Shown here: one piece after another, positions 27,831-37,537 of the stretch | How positions within the stretch are numbered: the first letter of the stretch is position 1 | Layout: each line of letters opens with the position of its first letter | Assembly (NCBI RefSeq): GCF_008629685.1 | Contig: NZ_VWSF01000001.1 | Span: 372,001-436,000, forward strand | DNA length: 64,000 nt | Direction of reading: 5' to 3' | Origin: Adhaeribacter rhizoryzae | Lineage (GTDB): Bacteria; Bacteroidota; Bacteroidia; Cytophagales; Hymenobacteraceae | Program-made: the position numbers and the translations under genes | Notes under the pieces: model-generated | What the model was told of the DNA's origin: nothing | Databases searched by the model: none | Seen by the model: only the letters and a program-made list of their open reading frames with translations

Positions 27831-29105
27831 CTACTTCCAGGGACATTGTTTTTCGTGAATGTGGCGTTCAAAATCCTCCCCGAAATATTTCAGGGCGCTC
27901 TGCAGGGGTTCCATTGCTCCGGGGGCCAGCGCGCAGAACGTGTTGCCGGGGCCTAAAGCTTTGGTGTGAAAATTCAATAATTGCATATCTTCGGGTTTGC
28001 CTTCGCCGCGGTCCAGCGAAAGCAATATTTTTTCTACCCAGGGCAAACCTTCGCGGCACGGGGTGCAAAAGCCGCAGGATTCCTGCGCAAAAAAATGCTG
28101 CAGGTTATGCACAAAGCCCACGGGGCAGGTGTGGTCGTCGAGGATAATCATAGTGCCGGTACCCATGCGGCTGCCGGCGGCGGCAATGGACGGATAATCC
28201 ATCGGCGTATTGAGGTGCTCTTCCACAAGGAAATCGGTGGAGGCCCCACCCGGTAAGGCACCTTTAAAACGGTAGCCATTCTTCATGCCGCCGGCATGTT
28301 CTTCTATCAATTCCCGCACCGTAACGCCCATTGGTAATTCCCAGGCACCGGGTTTATTTACTTTGCCACTAACGCCGTAAATTTTAGTGCCGGCATCGCC
28401 GGTGCGGCTTAAACCTTTAAACCAGGCCGCGCCGTTATTTACAATGTGGGGCAAACAGCAAAGGGTTTCTACATTATTTACAATAGTGGGTTTGCCAAAT
28501 AAACCGCTTACCTGCGGAAAGGGTGGTTTGGCCCGGGGCGTGGCCCGTTTGCCTTCCAGGGCATTTAACAAAGCGGTTTCTTCGCCGCACATGTAACGGC
28601 CTACCCCGGTATGCAGGTGCATTTCCAGGCTGTAGCCCGATCCCAGAATATTCTGGCCCAGGTAACCGGCCGCGTAAGCTTCGGTTATGGCTTTCGTAAT
28701 TTCCTGGGCAGCCTTTTTGTAGGCCCAGCGCAGAAAAACGTAGGAAATATCGGCCTGAATGGCATAAGATGCTACAATCATGCCCTCGATTAACTGGTGC
28801 GGATTGCCTTCTAATAAAATGCGGTCTTTAAAGGTGCCGGGCTCCATCTCGTCGGCGTTGGCCACTAAATATTTCGGTCGCGGCACATCGGGCCCCATGG
28901 GCACAAAGCTCCATTTTAACCCGGTATTAAAGCCAGCCCCACCACGCCCCCGCAAATTAGATTCCTTCACCAGGTTGGTTACGCCCTCCGGGGTTAGTTC
29001 TTTTAATATTTTATGCACCGCCTGGTAACCGCCCACCTGCTCGTACTCTTTTAAGCTGAGCGGTTTTCGGTCGGGAGTAATATGTTGGGTCAGGGGCTTT
29101 TCCAT
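27831..29105 (-). CDS. nuoF: NADH-quinone oxidoreductase subunit F
   Basis: The NADH-binding flavoprotein subunit, 424 residues (E. coli 445). The FMN/NADH site is seen in NLRGRGGAGFNTGLKW and CGEETALLNALEGKRATP, and the N3 4Fe-4S cluster ligands in ESCGFCTPCREG plus a later cysteine in GNTFCALAPGA. It lies between nuoE and nuoG in the standard order, 33 bp after nuoE. Confidence 0.96.
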   Translation of the reverse strand: MEKPLTQHITPDRKPLSLKEYEQVGGYQAVHKILKELTPEGVTNLVKESNLRGRGGAGFNTGLKWSFVPMGPDVPRPKYLVANADEMEPGTFKDRILLEGNPHQLIEGMIVASYAIQADISYVFLRWAYKKAAQEITKAITEAYAAGYLGQNILGSGYSLEMHLHTGVGRYMCGEETALLNALEGKRATPRAKPPFPQVSGLFGKPTIVNNVETLCCLPHIVNNGAAWFKGLSRTGDAGTKIYGVSGKVNKPGAWELPMGVTVRELIEEHAGGMKNGYRFKGALPGGASTDFLVEEHLNTPMDYPSIAAAGSRMGTGTMIILDDHTCPVGFVHNLQHFFAQESCGFCTPCREGLPWVEKILLSLDRGEGKPEDMQLLNFHTKALGPGNTFCALAPGAMEPLQSALKYFGEDFERHIHEKQCPWK

Positions 29106-29138
29106 AGGCCAGGAGCCGGAGCTTTATTTATTCTCGTT

Positions 29139-29603
29139 CTAGTTATATCGGCTTAATATTTCGTCTAATTCTTCGGGCGTAACATTCTGGTACAAATCGG
29201 GGCCTATCATCAGGGCCGGGGCGCAATCGCAGGTGCCCAGGCATACATTGGGCAGCAGCGTAAAGCGACCGTCGGGGGTAGTCTGGCCGTATTTAATGTC
29301 CAGCTTCTGCATTAGGTGCTCCCGTATTTTTTCGTAGCCCATTACCCAGCAGCTAATGCTATCGCAGAGCAGAATTACATGCCGGCCCACCGGTTGCCGG
29401 AAAATAAGGTTATAAAAGGTTGCCACGCTGTCCAGTTCCTCCGCCGAAACACCCAGGAAAGCGGCAGTATCTTTCAAGGACTCGTCGGATACCCAGCCCC
29501 GGTGCTGCTGCACAATTTTCAGGGCTTCAATACCAGCTGCCTTCCGGACCGGCACCAAACTGATTTCATGCTCTATCTGGGATACTTCTTCGGCGGTTAA
29601 CAT
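29139..29603 (-). CDS. nuoE: NADH-quinone oxidoreductase subunit E
   Basis: A 154-residue thioredoxin-fold subunit (E. coli 166) carrying the N1a 2Fe-2S cluster. The four ligands are seen as two pairs, CDSISC and CLGTC. An N-terminal helical bundle precedes the ferredoxin domain, as in the family. It starts 68 bp after nuoCD; there is no obvious Shine-Dalgarno, only an A-rich leader. Confidence 0.96.
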   Translation of the reverse strand: MLTAEEVSQIEHEISLVPVRKAAGIEALKIVQQHRGWVSDESLKDTAAFLGVSAEELDSVATFYNLIFRQPVGRHVILLCDSISCWVMGYEKIREHLMQKLDIKYGQTTPDGRFTLLPNVCLGTCDCAPALMIGPDLYQNVTPEELDEILSRYN

Positions 29604-29671
29604 TTTTTTATTGTTGAATTGTTGAATTGTTTCTTCTTAGATGCTCTTAGTTATTTTATGTTTCATTTATC

Positions 29672-31423
29672 TTACCGGTCGATGTCAGCCAGCACGTAAT
29701 CCATGGCACCTAGGATGGATAGTAAATCGGCCACGGTATAGCCGCGGGTGATGTAGGGCAGCATTTGCATGTGCGGGAAGGATGGGGTGCGAATCCGGGC
29801 CCGGTATGGTGAGGTATTGCCGTCGCTGATTAAATAGTAACTATTAGCCCCTTTGGTGGCTTCGATGCAGCTCATGGCCTCACCGGCCGGAATAACCGGT
29901 CCCCAGCTCACATTTAAAAAGTGGGTAATCAGGGTTTCGATATCCTGCATGGTGTGCTTTTTAAGGGGCGGGGTGGTAAGCGGATGGTCGGCTTTATAAG
30001 AACCTTCGGGCATGTGTTTCAGGCATTGTTCGATGATGCGCAGGCTTTGCCGCATTTCTTCTACCCGCACCAAAGCCCGGTCGTAGCAATCGCCGTTCTG
30101 GCCGGTAGGTATATCAAAATCGAAAAATTCGTAGCCGGAATAAGGCCGTTTTTTACGGAAATCCCAGTCAGAACCGCAGGCCCGCAGGTTAGCGCCGGTT
30201 ACGCCCCATTCAATGGCTTCTTCCAGGGTAAAAATGCCAATGCCTTTAGTCCGGGCTTTAAACAAGCTGTTTTTAAGCACCATGGCGTCGTACTCTTTCA
30301 ACCGTTTCGGAAAATAATCCAGGAAATTTTGTACCAGGGTTTCCCAGCCTTTGGGTAAATCCTGCGACAGGCCGCCAATCCTGAACCAGTTGGGGTGCAT
30401 GCGCCCGCCGCAAACCGCTTCTACTACCTGAAATACTTTTTCGCGGTCTGAGAACATGTAGAAAACGGGGGAGAGCTGACCCAAATCCTGCGCAAATGTA
30501 CCGTACCAAACCAGGTGACTGGCAATCCGGAAGAATTCGCACATCATTACCCTTATTACTTTTACCCGTTCCGGCACTTCAATGCCGGCCAGTTTCTCCA
30601 CGGCCAATAAATAAGCCAGGTTGTTCATTACCCCGCCTAGGTAATCTACCCGGTCGGTGTAAGGAATGTAGGTATGCCACGATTGGCGTTCGCCCATTTT
30701 TTCGGCCCCTCGGTGGTGGAAGCCAATTTCCGGTACCGCATCCACAATATCTTCACCGTCGAGTTGCAGAATAATGCGCAGTACGCCGTGGGTGCCGGGG
30801 TGCTGCGGACCAATATTCATGAACATGAAATCGCTGTCTTCGCTCTGACGTTCCAAGCCCCATTCTTCCGGCCGAAATAATAAAGCTTCCTGTTCGCGGT
30901 CTTCTTTTTCGTCCCACAACCGGAAAGGTCCCATTTCGGTGGCCCGGGCCGGGTGTTCTTTGCGGAGCGGATGTCCTTCCCAGGTGCGGGGCATCAGGAT
31001 ACGGGCCAGGTGCGGATGCCCTTCGAATTTAATCCCGAATAAATCAAAGACCTCGCGCTCGTACCAGTTGGCGTTGGCCCATAAGCTGGTGATGCTGGGA
31101 GCCGACGGATATTCTCCGAACAAACCAACTTTGATGCGGATAAAGCAATTACCGGTGTAAGAAAAAAGGTGATAGACTAAGGTGAAATCCGCGTGCGGTA
31201 CGTGGTTGGTGCTCCGGTTGCGGGTTCTTTCATCGACGGCGGTTAAATCGTAGAGAAAAGTAAAAGGACTTTGTATTTCGTATTTCAGGTACCGCAGGAT
31301 TTTTTGCACCTGGTCCAAAGGGATCCAGAGGGTGAAGATTTCATCCTTTGTCGTTTGTTCAGTGAAAGTAGCATCACTAAAACGCGACTGCAATTGCTCC
31401 AATATAACACGGTTGCTTTTCAT
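29672..31423 (-). CDS. nuoCD: NADH-quinone oxidoreductase fused subunit C/D
   Basis: A 583-residue fusion of the NuoC (30 kDa) and NuoD (49 kDa) subunits, matching the E. coli NuoCD (about 600). Residues 1-190 are NuoC, with the signature [19 protein letters not shown] and HPLRKEHP. A short linker leads into NuoD, starting at [17 protein letters not shown] and continuing with [12 protein letters not shown] and the quinone-site region. The NuoD end ([15 protein letters not shown]) is the canonical Arg terminus. Most members of the phylum encode separate C and D, so this fusion is notable. A 414-bp spacer containing a nested palindrome separates it from nuoB. Confidence 0.96.
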   Translation of the reverse strand: MKSNRVILEQLQSRFSDATFTEQTTKDEIFTLWIPLDQVQKILRYLKYEIQSPFTFLYDLTAVDERTRNRSTNHVPHADFTLVYHLFSYTGNCFIRIKVGLFGEYPSAPSITSLWANANWYEREVFDLFGIKFEGHPHLARILMPRTWEGHPLRKEHPARATEMGPFRLWDEKEDREQEALLFRPEEWGLERQSEDSDFMFMNIGPQHPGTHGVLRIILQLDGEDIVDAVPEIGFHHRGAEKMGERQSWHTYIPYTDRVDYLGGVMNNLAYLLAVEKLAGIEVPERVKVIRVMMCEFFRIASHLVWYGTFAQDLGQLSPVFYMFSDREKVFQVVEAVCGGRMHPNWFRIGGLSQDLPKGWETLVQNFLDYFPKRLKEYDAMVLKNSLFKARTKGIGIFTLEEAIEWGVTGANLRACGSDWDFRKKRPYSGYEFFDFDIPTGQNGDCYDRALVRVEEMRQSLRIIEQCLKHMPEGSYKADHPLTTPPLKKHTMQDIETLITHFLNVSWGPVIPAGEAMSCIEATKGANSYYLISDGNTSPYRARIRTPSFPHMQMLPYITRGYTVADLLSILGAMDYVLADIDR

Positions 31424-31578
31424 GTTCCGGAGTCCTTTCGGGCTTTACCTTTTCTCTACTAATCTAAAATGGCATGTGGCAGTATTTTCGTTGGTTCCAA
31501 TAGCTTGTTGCGGCTATATTTTTCTTTATGTTGATGAGAGATTTTAATCTCCTATTCTGATTTTCATATTATAGTGTA

Positions 31579-31683
31579 CTATCGCAAGCGTCCCGCTTGT
31601 GATTTCTTTTTCCGGCCTCCGGCCGAAATATTCAGCGGCCAGAGGCCGGAGAATAACCATCACGAGCGGGACGCTCGCGATAG
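31579..31683. repeat. Nested 105-bp palindrome (REP-like doublet) between nuoB and nuoCD
   Basis: Outer arms 31579-31603 and 31659-31683 are inverted copies of 25 bp with two mismatches (core AGCGTCCCGCT / AGCGGGACGCT). Inner arms 31611-31625 and 31636-31650 (TCCGGCCTC... and ...GAGGCCGGA) form a second stem. Each arm is itself partly palindromic. It could fold as a large hairpin or cruciform in the 414-bp nuoB-nuoCD spacer (31424-31837); the rest of the spacer holds nothing I can name. Confidence 0.8.
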
Positions 31684-31837
31684 CCGGTAAAAACTAAAAT
31701 TTATTATTAAGAAAAATTGTGTTCTGTCTGGTTAGTAATTAGTTAAATATTGGACATAACCAGGAGTCCTGCTCCGAAATATTGGAGCAGTTATATTTTA
31801 AAAGAATATTTATATTCAGGCTTGGTGAAAGCCGGGA

Positions 31838-32476
31838 TTATACTTCGTCCGGCGAGCGGAATTCAGTCATTTGCTGCCTGCGTTCCTCTTTCCGGGCTTT
31901 TACATCTATTTTCTCCGGCCTGATAATTCCCTGTTCGCCTACAGTCCAGCTGAGCGGCCTTTTTTCTTTTCCCACCGATTCCGACAACAGCACCAATCCT
32001 TCCATAAATGCATCGGGGCGGGGTGGGCAGCCTGGTACGTACAAGTCAACTGGTAAGAATTTGTCTACGCCCTGCACCACACTATAAATATCGTACATGC
32101 CGCCAGAGTTGGCACAAGAACCCATCGAAATAACCCAGCGGGGCTCCATCATCTGCTCGTGCAGCCGTTTAATAATAGGCGCCATTTTTATAAAAACCGT
32201 ACCCGCAATAATCATCACGTCGGCTTCCCGAGGCGTGCCCCGGATTACTTCGGCGCCAAAACGAGCTAAATCGTATTTAGGCGTCATGCTGGTGGCCATT
32301 TCTACAAAGCAGCAGGATAACCCAAAGTGGAAGGGCCACATGGAGTTTTTCCGGCCCCAGGCTACCAGACTCTGCACCGAACTCAGCATAATGCTTTGCT
32401 GAATTGTTTCCTCAAAAGACCCGGTACCTTTTACCGTATTAGCCGGAGTATCCGGTTTACTTAGCCACCATTTCAT
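31838..32476 (-). CDS. nuoB: NADH-quinone oxidoreductase subunit B
   Basis: The subunit carrying cluster N2, the last iron-sulfur centre before quinone; 212 residues (E. coli 220). The ligands are visible in LSCCFVEMA (adjacent Cys pair), [10 protein letters not shown] and [10 protein letters not shown]. Its start overlaps the nuoA end by 20 bp. The C-terminal tail ([18 protein letters not shown]) is charged, as in the E. coli enzyme. Confidence 0.96.
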   Translation of the reverse strand: MKWWLSKPDTPANTVKGTGSFEETIQQSIMLSSVQSLVAWGRKNSMWPFHFGLSCCFVEMATSMTPKYDLARFGAEVIRGTPREADVMIIAGTVFIKMAPIIKRLHEQMMEPRWVISMGSCANSGGMYDIYSVVQGVDKFLPVDLYVPGCPPRPDAFMEGLVLLSESVGKEKRPLSWTVGEQGIIRPEKIDVKARKEERRQQMTEFRSPDEV

Positions 32477-32903
32477 GCGGTTTGTCTTTAAGGGTTAGCT
32501 TTTTGTAGGCCTGCAATATTTTTTGGCCGTCCGGACCAAAATCCAGGGCTCCGTTGCGCCATTCGTAAATTAGCACTACTACCAGGATGGCAATAAATAC
32601 CAGTACCCCAATGTAGCCGTACCAGCCCAGTTCCTGAAAAGCAATAGCCCAGGACAAGATAAATACGGTTTCGACATCGAAGATGACGAAGAGCATGGCT
32701 ATGAGGTAAAACTGCGAGGAAAAACGGAGACGCGCCGAACCGGTACTGACAATGCCGCCCTCGTAGGGTTCGTTGGTGGCTCGTTCTTGGTGCCGGCCGC
32801 CCAGCACATAAGAAACGAGCAGAATAATGCCTACCAGGCTAAAGACAATAGCCGCGTATAATAATAAAGGCCAGAATAAAGGACTGCTTGTGGTGGTGCT
32901 CAA
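32457..32903 (-). CDS. nuoA: NADH-quinone oxidoreductase subunit A
   Basis: A three-helix membrane subunit, 148 residues (E. coli 147), first gene of the complex I operon. Signatures are [18 protein letters not shown] and [12 protein letters not shown]. No ATG precedes the first membrane helix, so translation most likely begins at the TTG at 32901-32903, about 10 nt after a GGGAGGGG stretch that can act as Shine-Dalgarno. The upstream CBS gene ends only 89 bp away on the same strand, so the operon may include it. Confidence 0.94.
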   Translation of the reverse strand: MSTTTSSPLFWPLLLYAAIVFSLVGIILLVSYVLGGRHQERATNEPYEGGIVSTGSARLRFSSQFYLIAMLFVIFDVETVFILSWAIAFQELGWYGYIGVLVFIAILVVVLIYEWRNGALDFGPDGQKILQAYKKLTLKDKPHEMVAK

Positions 32904-32992
32904 AACAGATTCCCCTCCCGGGAATCGTTTGGATTTTGGTTATATCATAAAAGTGAAAATATATGAAGACACACTGATTTATTATAAAATAA

Positions 32993-33436
32993 TCAGCGAC
33001 CGGAAATATAATGTTCTAAATCTTCAATAATAATTCTTTGCTCATCCATAATAAACCGCACCACATCGCCCATCGAAATAAGGCCCACCAGTTCGCCTTT
33101 TTCCAAAACCGGTAAATGCCGGATGGTGCTGCTGGTATTGGTGTTGGTCATTATTTTCATGCAATCTTCTATGGTGGTATCGAGCGTAACCGTGGCCGGG
33201 TGCTCGCTCATAATTTCTTTTACCAGCGTTTCTTTGGAGGCTTTGCCCCGCAATATTACCTTGCGGGCATAATCCCGTTCGGTAAATATCCCAATAAAAT
33301 GGCCGTTATCTACTACCAGGAGGGCTCCCAGATTATTCTCAACCATGAGTTCCAACCCGTTGTACACGGTATCGTTGGGGCTGATAGAATAAACAATGTT
33401 GCCTTTTTTTTGTAAAATATTCCTAACCTTACCCAT
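32993..33436 (-). CDS. CBS-domain pair protein
   Basis: A 147-residue cytoplasmic protein made of two CBS domains and nothing else. The first half has SISPNDTVYNGLELMVENN then IGIFTERDYARKV; the second has TLDTTIEDCMKIMTN then LVGLISMGDVVRF. Such stand-alone Bateman modules bind adenine nucleotides or NAD(H) and sense energy state. The ATG is preceded by a strong AGGAGG. It is 89 bp upstream of nuoA on the same strand, which suggests, without proving it, co-transcription with complex I. Confidence 0.9.
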   Translation of the reverse strand: MGKVRNILQKKGNIVYSISPNDTVYNGLELMVENNLGALLVVDNGHFIGIFTERDYARKVILRGKASKETLVKEIMSEHPATVTLDTTIEDCMKIMTNTNTSSTIRHLPVLEKGELVGLISMGDVVRFIMDEQRIIIEDLEHYISGR

Positions 33437-33886
33437 ATTGCCTCTCCTCCTAGAGAGCTTAAATTATAAATATTAATGGAGTATCGTATTGCTGCGGTAC
33501 AAATTCAGAGTTTAGGAACTGGTTAGTTCAAGATAGTATAATTTTTTTATTAAATGCAAATTTTTTAATAAATAAATATTTTGCAGCAGAAATATAGCTT
33601 ATTATGCTGGCTACCATAAAACCCCTGCCATAAATAAGAACATAAAATTTTGCCTGCTTACCAGGCATTTTGAAAATCCTGGAATGCCGGAGAAATTTCC
33701 GGCCCCGAAGAGGTTACAGGCAAATAACAGCATTAAGTAATTACCTGTTTTTCTAACATAAAATAAACAACCTAGCCCGGAAGTTTAAACTTGCAATTAC
33801 AGCTAATTTAATTATTTGCCTTACTGCAATACGCTAGCCCAACCACGTGCATATTCCTTTAATATTTATTGCTGCCGGCTTTATTT
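33437..33886. other. Gene-free stretch with small hairpins
   Basis: About 450 bp of AT-rich DNA. Two adjacent short inverted repeats occur at 33664-33688 (GGCATT...AATGCC) and 33687-33702 (CCGGA...TCCGG). No ORF or RNA gene can be supported. Confidence 0.5.
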
Positions 33887-34795
33887 TTATTGGGCCGCTA
33901 CCAGCAAATTCGGGTAGTCCGAAATAATGCCGTCTACGCCTAAGGCTTTTAGGTTGGCAATTTCTTCGGCGGTGTTGGCCGTCCAGGGCACTACTTTCAT
34001 GCCCCGCTCGTGGCATTCTTTTACCAAATTGGCGTTTACCAGTTTTAGATTAGGGCTGTAAACTGTTGGTGTAAAACCTAGTTCCTGTAAATTTTCGGCT
34101 ACCGATTTATTATGCTGCACCAGAAAAGAAGTTCTGACCTGCGGATATTTTTGGTGCAGTACCTGTAGCGTGCGCAAATCGAAAGATTGAATAATTACCC
34201 AAGGTGTAATTTTTTTCTCCTGAATAACCGCCATCAGCAATTTTACAAAATTCTCGGGGTCGGGGTGCAGGCGGTTATCGCCGGCTGGTTTACTTTTGGT
34301 TTCGATGTTGTAAAAAACCGGCGGTTTGTTTTTCGCTTTCAGGTAAGCTTGTACCGAATCAATTAATTCGGCCAGCCGTGGAATATAGGTTTTTAGTTTT
34401 TGCTGTTGCGGAAAGCCCGTATGAAATTTAGAACCGACATCAAAGCGGCGAATTTCAGCGTAATCCATTTGGTAGAGGGCCATGTTTTCGGCTTCTTCTT
34501 TACTTATCTCTTTCCCATCCGGGCTCAGCATAAACAAAGGGTTAATGTGGGCATCGTGGGCCAGCACTACTTCTTTGTCGCGGGTAATGTGGGCATCCAT
34601 TTCGAGGGTAGTAACGCCCAGGTCAATGGCTTTGCGCATGGCCGGAATGGTGTTTTCGGGCATTAAGCCGCGGGCGCCCCGGTGGCCTTCGGTACTAAAC
34701 TGGGGCCAGGAAGCTTGGTGCTTAGAGGTACTGGGGCCGTTTTTGCAAGCGGCGGTAAAAAGAATAATAAAAGCAAGGCTTATTATATTTTGCAT
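33887..34795 (-). CDS. Lipoprotein glycerophosphodiester phosphodiesterase (paralogue 1)
   Basis: A 302-residue GDPD-family protein that would hydrolyse glycerophosphodiesters to glycerol-3-phosphate and an alcohol outside the cytoplasm. The signal peptide ends in a lipobox (FTAAC, Cys17). The catalytic set is seen in EGHRGARGLMPENT (His, Arg, Glu), LEMDAHITRD (metal-binding Glu/Asp) and VVLAHDAHINP (second His). The C-terminal VPWTANTAEEIANLKALGVDGIISDYP is the standard barrel end. It is clearly paralogous to the gene at 36502-37431. The nearby glpFKD operon can use the product. Confidence 0.92.
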   Translation of the reverse strand: MQNIISLAFIILFTAACKNGPSTSKHQASWPQFSTEGHRGARGLMPENTIPAMRKAIDLGVTTLEMDAHITRDKEVVLAHDAHINPLFMLSPDGKEISKEEAENMALYQMDYAEIRRFDVGSKFHTGFPQQQKLKTYIPRLAELIDSVQAYLKAKNKPPVFYNIETKSKPAGDNRLHPDPENFVKLLMAVIQEKKITPWVIIQSFDLRTLQVLHQKYPQVRTSFLVQHNKSVAENLQELGFTPTVYSPNLKLVNANLVKECHERGMKVVPWTANTAEEIANLKALGVDGIISDYPNLLVAAQ

Positions 34796-34994
34796 ATTAA
34801 ATTTTCGGGTTGACTTTAGGCCTTCTTCAATTTTGCTATATACTTACTGTAGTTGGTTATAAAGGATAAAAAAAATTGAATTAAGATACAATTTAGCGAA
34901 CCAAAATTTAATAAGAAGTAAGTTTAAGAAATTTAATCTTACTTAAGTACTGAGGGTTGCTTTTAATTGGATGTACGCTATTCAAAAAAACAAC

Positions 34995-36086
34995 TTATTT
35001 GGTTTTGGCAGAGGTGTTGCCAAATGTAACGTTTAAAGCTGCCATTACGCCGGCTAAGCTAGGAAACCTGATTTCAAAATTTATTCTTTTAGCATAACTA
35101 ACCCCTGCCCCTACTGTGTAACTTTTGGTCATGGGAGAATCAATGGAGGGCCAATGAAAACCAGCATGAGCAAAAGGTTGAATTTTTGATTTGCCAAAAT
35201 AAGAACCGGCCAAAGCACTTAAATGATAGCCATTCGCCCTGTGTTCTGAACCTTTTTCCTGATTTTTATATCTATATTGATCCAACTGAATTAAAAAATA
35301 CCTGTTAAAAAAGTGCCTGGGTAAAACTACTTTAAAACCAATACCAACTGTAGGCGTGAGATAATCTAAGGTTGTTCTTCTAAAAATGCCAGAATTAATT
35401 ACAGCATTGTAAATTGGTTTTTCTGCTTTTGTTTCTTGCTTTATTGTTTCTCCTTTGCATCCATGGTATTTGGTGAGTAATTGTTTCAGCGCTGATTCTG
35501 TATAACTTAATGAGTTTCTGATTTCTAATGATTCACAATCGTTTAGTAAGGATTTCAATTGGTTGATATATTGTTTAACTTCTACCGTATATGAATTCCC
35601 GTCTCTGGAAGTGGAATAATCGTAATTTATTAATTCAGATAAAACCGAGTCTTTCTGAATAAAATAACGGGTTTTGCGCTCTTCATCCACCAGCATCAGA
35701 AGGGATAAAAGATTTCCTTTCTGTATTTCATGCAGGAAAAAGGTGCTGGAAACGGAACGGGCTATTCTATTTGTATTCTCAGTTAATATTTCTGAATAAT
35801 AATTAAGGTAAATATTTTTGGAAAAGTACCATGAACCTTTTGAGGGTAAATAAAAAGAATGCACTTCGTTAGCCTGATAAGTATGCATTGTTGCACCTAA
35901 CTCGGCTTTAAATTCAACTTCATTTGGGCTTCTATCTGTATCATAAAAGTTTATGTACCCATTTATTGTGTCACCTGGTGCTTTTACTATTCTGGCTGGA
36001 ATTAATTCAGATTGAGCCTGTGCCTTGTAGCAATAGCAAAAAAAGAATACAAGTAAAACCACGTATGCTTGGTAGCAGTTTTTCAT
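34995..36086 (-). CDS. Secreted hypothetical protein, possible outer-membrane beta-barrel
   Basis: A 363-residue protein with a signal peptide (AYVVLLVFFFCYCYKAQAQ). The N-terminal ~110 residues are soluble and beta-rich (GDTINGYINFYDTDRSPNEVEF), a central ~100 residues are helical and charged, and the C-terminal third has alternating amphipathic strands (GIFRRTTLDYLTPTVGIGFKVVLP, YTVGAGVSYAKRINFEIRFP) ending close to a terminal strand, as in small OMP beta-barrels. It does not end in Phe. It is visibly more AT-rich than neighbouring genes. It lies between two GDPD paralogues on the same strand. No function is assigned. Confidence 0.75.
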   Translation of the reverse strand: MKNCYQAYVVLLVFFFCYCYKAQAQSELIPARIVKAPGDTINGYINFYDTDRSPNEVEFKAELGATMHTYQANEVHSFYLPSKGSWYFSKNIYLNYYSEILTENTNRIARSVSSTFFLHEIQKGNLLSLLMLVDEERKTRYFIQKDSVLSELINYDYSTSRDGNSYTVEVKQYINQLKSLLNDCESLEIRNSLSYTESALKQLLTKYHGCKGETIKQETKAEKPIYNAVINSGIFRRTTLDYLTPTVGIGFKVVLPRHFFNRYFLIQLDQYRYKNQEKGSEHRANGYHLSALAGSYFGKSKIQPFAHAGFHWPSIDSPMTKSYTVGAGVSYAKRINFEIRFPSLAGVMAALNVTFGNTSAKTK

Positions 36087-36501
36087 GTTTATTAAATATG
36101 TTATAAATTGATGTAAATTAGGAGTGGTATTTTTAACAAGTGCAAATATATTAATATTATAATATATAACAAATGATAAAAATAAAAAATGTACAATATA
36201 ATTAATATATTTTAGCGAGGGAATATGATGGTAATAAGCTAGTAATTAATGATTAGAAAGGGAGGATGGCGAATTAAAATACTGCCGGGTAACCGCAGGG
36301 TTATAATTTATAAAATTGTTAAAGGGCGTGCTGAATGCCAGAGGTATACACCTAAATTTGTAAACCAACAATATAATGTAAAGCAGGAAATTGCAATTTA
36401 ATATAAAGCCAGCAAGAGGAGGCTTTATAAACCTCCTCACTCAATAGTAATCATGGATATTATTGGTTACTGGTAATGACCCAATAATACGAATAAAAAC
36501 T
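36087..36501. other. Gene-free stretch with an inverted repeat
   Basis: AT-rich DNA of 415 bp. A hairpin GAGGAGG (36416-36422) with CCTCCTC (36432-36438) lies about 60 bp after the GDPD paralogue 2 stop; it lacks a clear T-run. Nothing else is supported. Confidence 0.5.
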
Positions 36502-37431
36502 CTAGTAACTTAACTGGCTGAAATAATTGGGGTAGTCCGTAATAATGCCGTCTACACCTAAAGCCTGCAGGGCTTTCATTTCTGATACATCGTTTACCGT
36601 CCAGGGCACGCACTTAATGCCGCGGGCATGACATTTCTTTACCAACTCGGCAGTAACCATTTTGTAATGCGGGCTGTAAATGTGCGGCTGAAACCCAATT
36701 TGCTCCAGGTTTTGCTCAAACGTCATTTCTTTTTTATCGGTCAGGAAGCCAATAATTACCTCCGGGTAACTGCGGTGTACTTCTTGTATTTGCCGGATAT
36801 CGAAAGACTGGATGTAAAAACGGCTGTTGGGTAGTTTGCGGCTGTTTACCACCTCCATTACGCGCTTTACCAGGGTAGCCGGGTCGGGCTGGTAAACCCC
36901 ATCGTACTGCGGGTTGGCTTTTATTTCGATGTTATAAATAACTGGCTTTAATTTTTTACTGGCGGTATAATTATCTACCGAATCGATTAACTCACTCAAG
37001 AGCGGCATGTAGGTTTTTAAGTTCTGCTGCTGCGGAAAAGCCGGATAAGGTTTAGAACCCACGTCGAACTTTCTTATGTCAGCGTAATTCATCTGGTGCA
37101 GCACGTATTTTTTAGCTTCATCCTTCGGAATTTCTTCGCCGGTGGGCAGCAGCATATAATTGGGGTTTACATAAGGGTCGTGGGCAATTACTACCTGCTG
37201 GTCTTTGCTAATGTAAACATCCACTTCCAGAATATTGGCCCCGGCATCTACGGCTTTGCGCATACCCGGAATGGTGTTTTCAGGCATTAAGCCGCGGGCA
37301 CCCCGATGGCCTTCTTTGTAAAACGCAGGAAAGCTTTTTTGCATAACTACAGCCGGCGATTGGGTTTTACAAGCAGTATTTAAAAGCAATAATAAACAAG
37401 GCACTAGTAATGGTAAGCAATTTTTTTTCAT
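36502..37431 (-). CDS. Lipoprotein glycerophosphodiester phosphodiesterase (paralogue 2)
   Basis: A 309-residue GDPD-family lipoprotein (lipobox LNTAC, Cys21). The active-site elements are EGHRGARGLMPENT, LEVDVYISKDQQVVIAHDPYVNP and the C-terminal CVPWTVNDVSEMKALQALGVDGIITDYP. It shares about half its residues with the paralogue at 33887-34795, judged by eye, including the FPQQQ-LKTY linker. Its presumed role is the release of glycerol-3-phosphate from phospholipid head-group diesters at the cell surface or in the periplasm. Two copies split by a barrel-like gene suggest duplication and insertion. Confidence 0.92.
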   Translation of the reverse strand: MKKNCLPLLVPCLLLLLNTACKTQSPAVVMQKSFPAFYKEGHRGARGLMPENTIPGMRKAVDAGANILEVDVYISKDQQVVIAHDPYVNPNYMLLPTGEEIPKDEAKKYVLHQMNYADIRKFDVGSKPYPAFPQQQNLKTYMPLLSELIDSVDNYTASKKLKPVIYNIEIKANPQYDGVYQPDPATLVKRVMEVVNSRKLPNSRFYIQSFDIRQIQEVHRSYPEVIIGFLTDKKEMTFEQNLEQIGFQPHIYSPHYKMVTAELVKKCHARGIKCVPWTVNDVSEMKALQALGVDGIITDYPNYFSQLSY

Positions 37432-37537
37432 GATATTTTTAAGAACTAATTTTTGAATTTACATTTAATCGAAGCTAGTCAGGCGCTTATTGCTACTAGG
37501 GTGTAAGGAATATTTTTTCAACAGCAACTTAGCGTGT

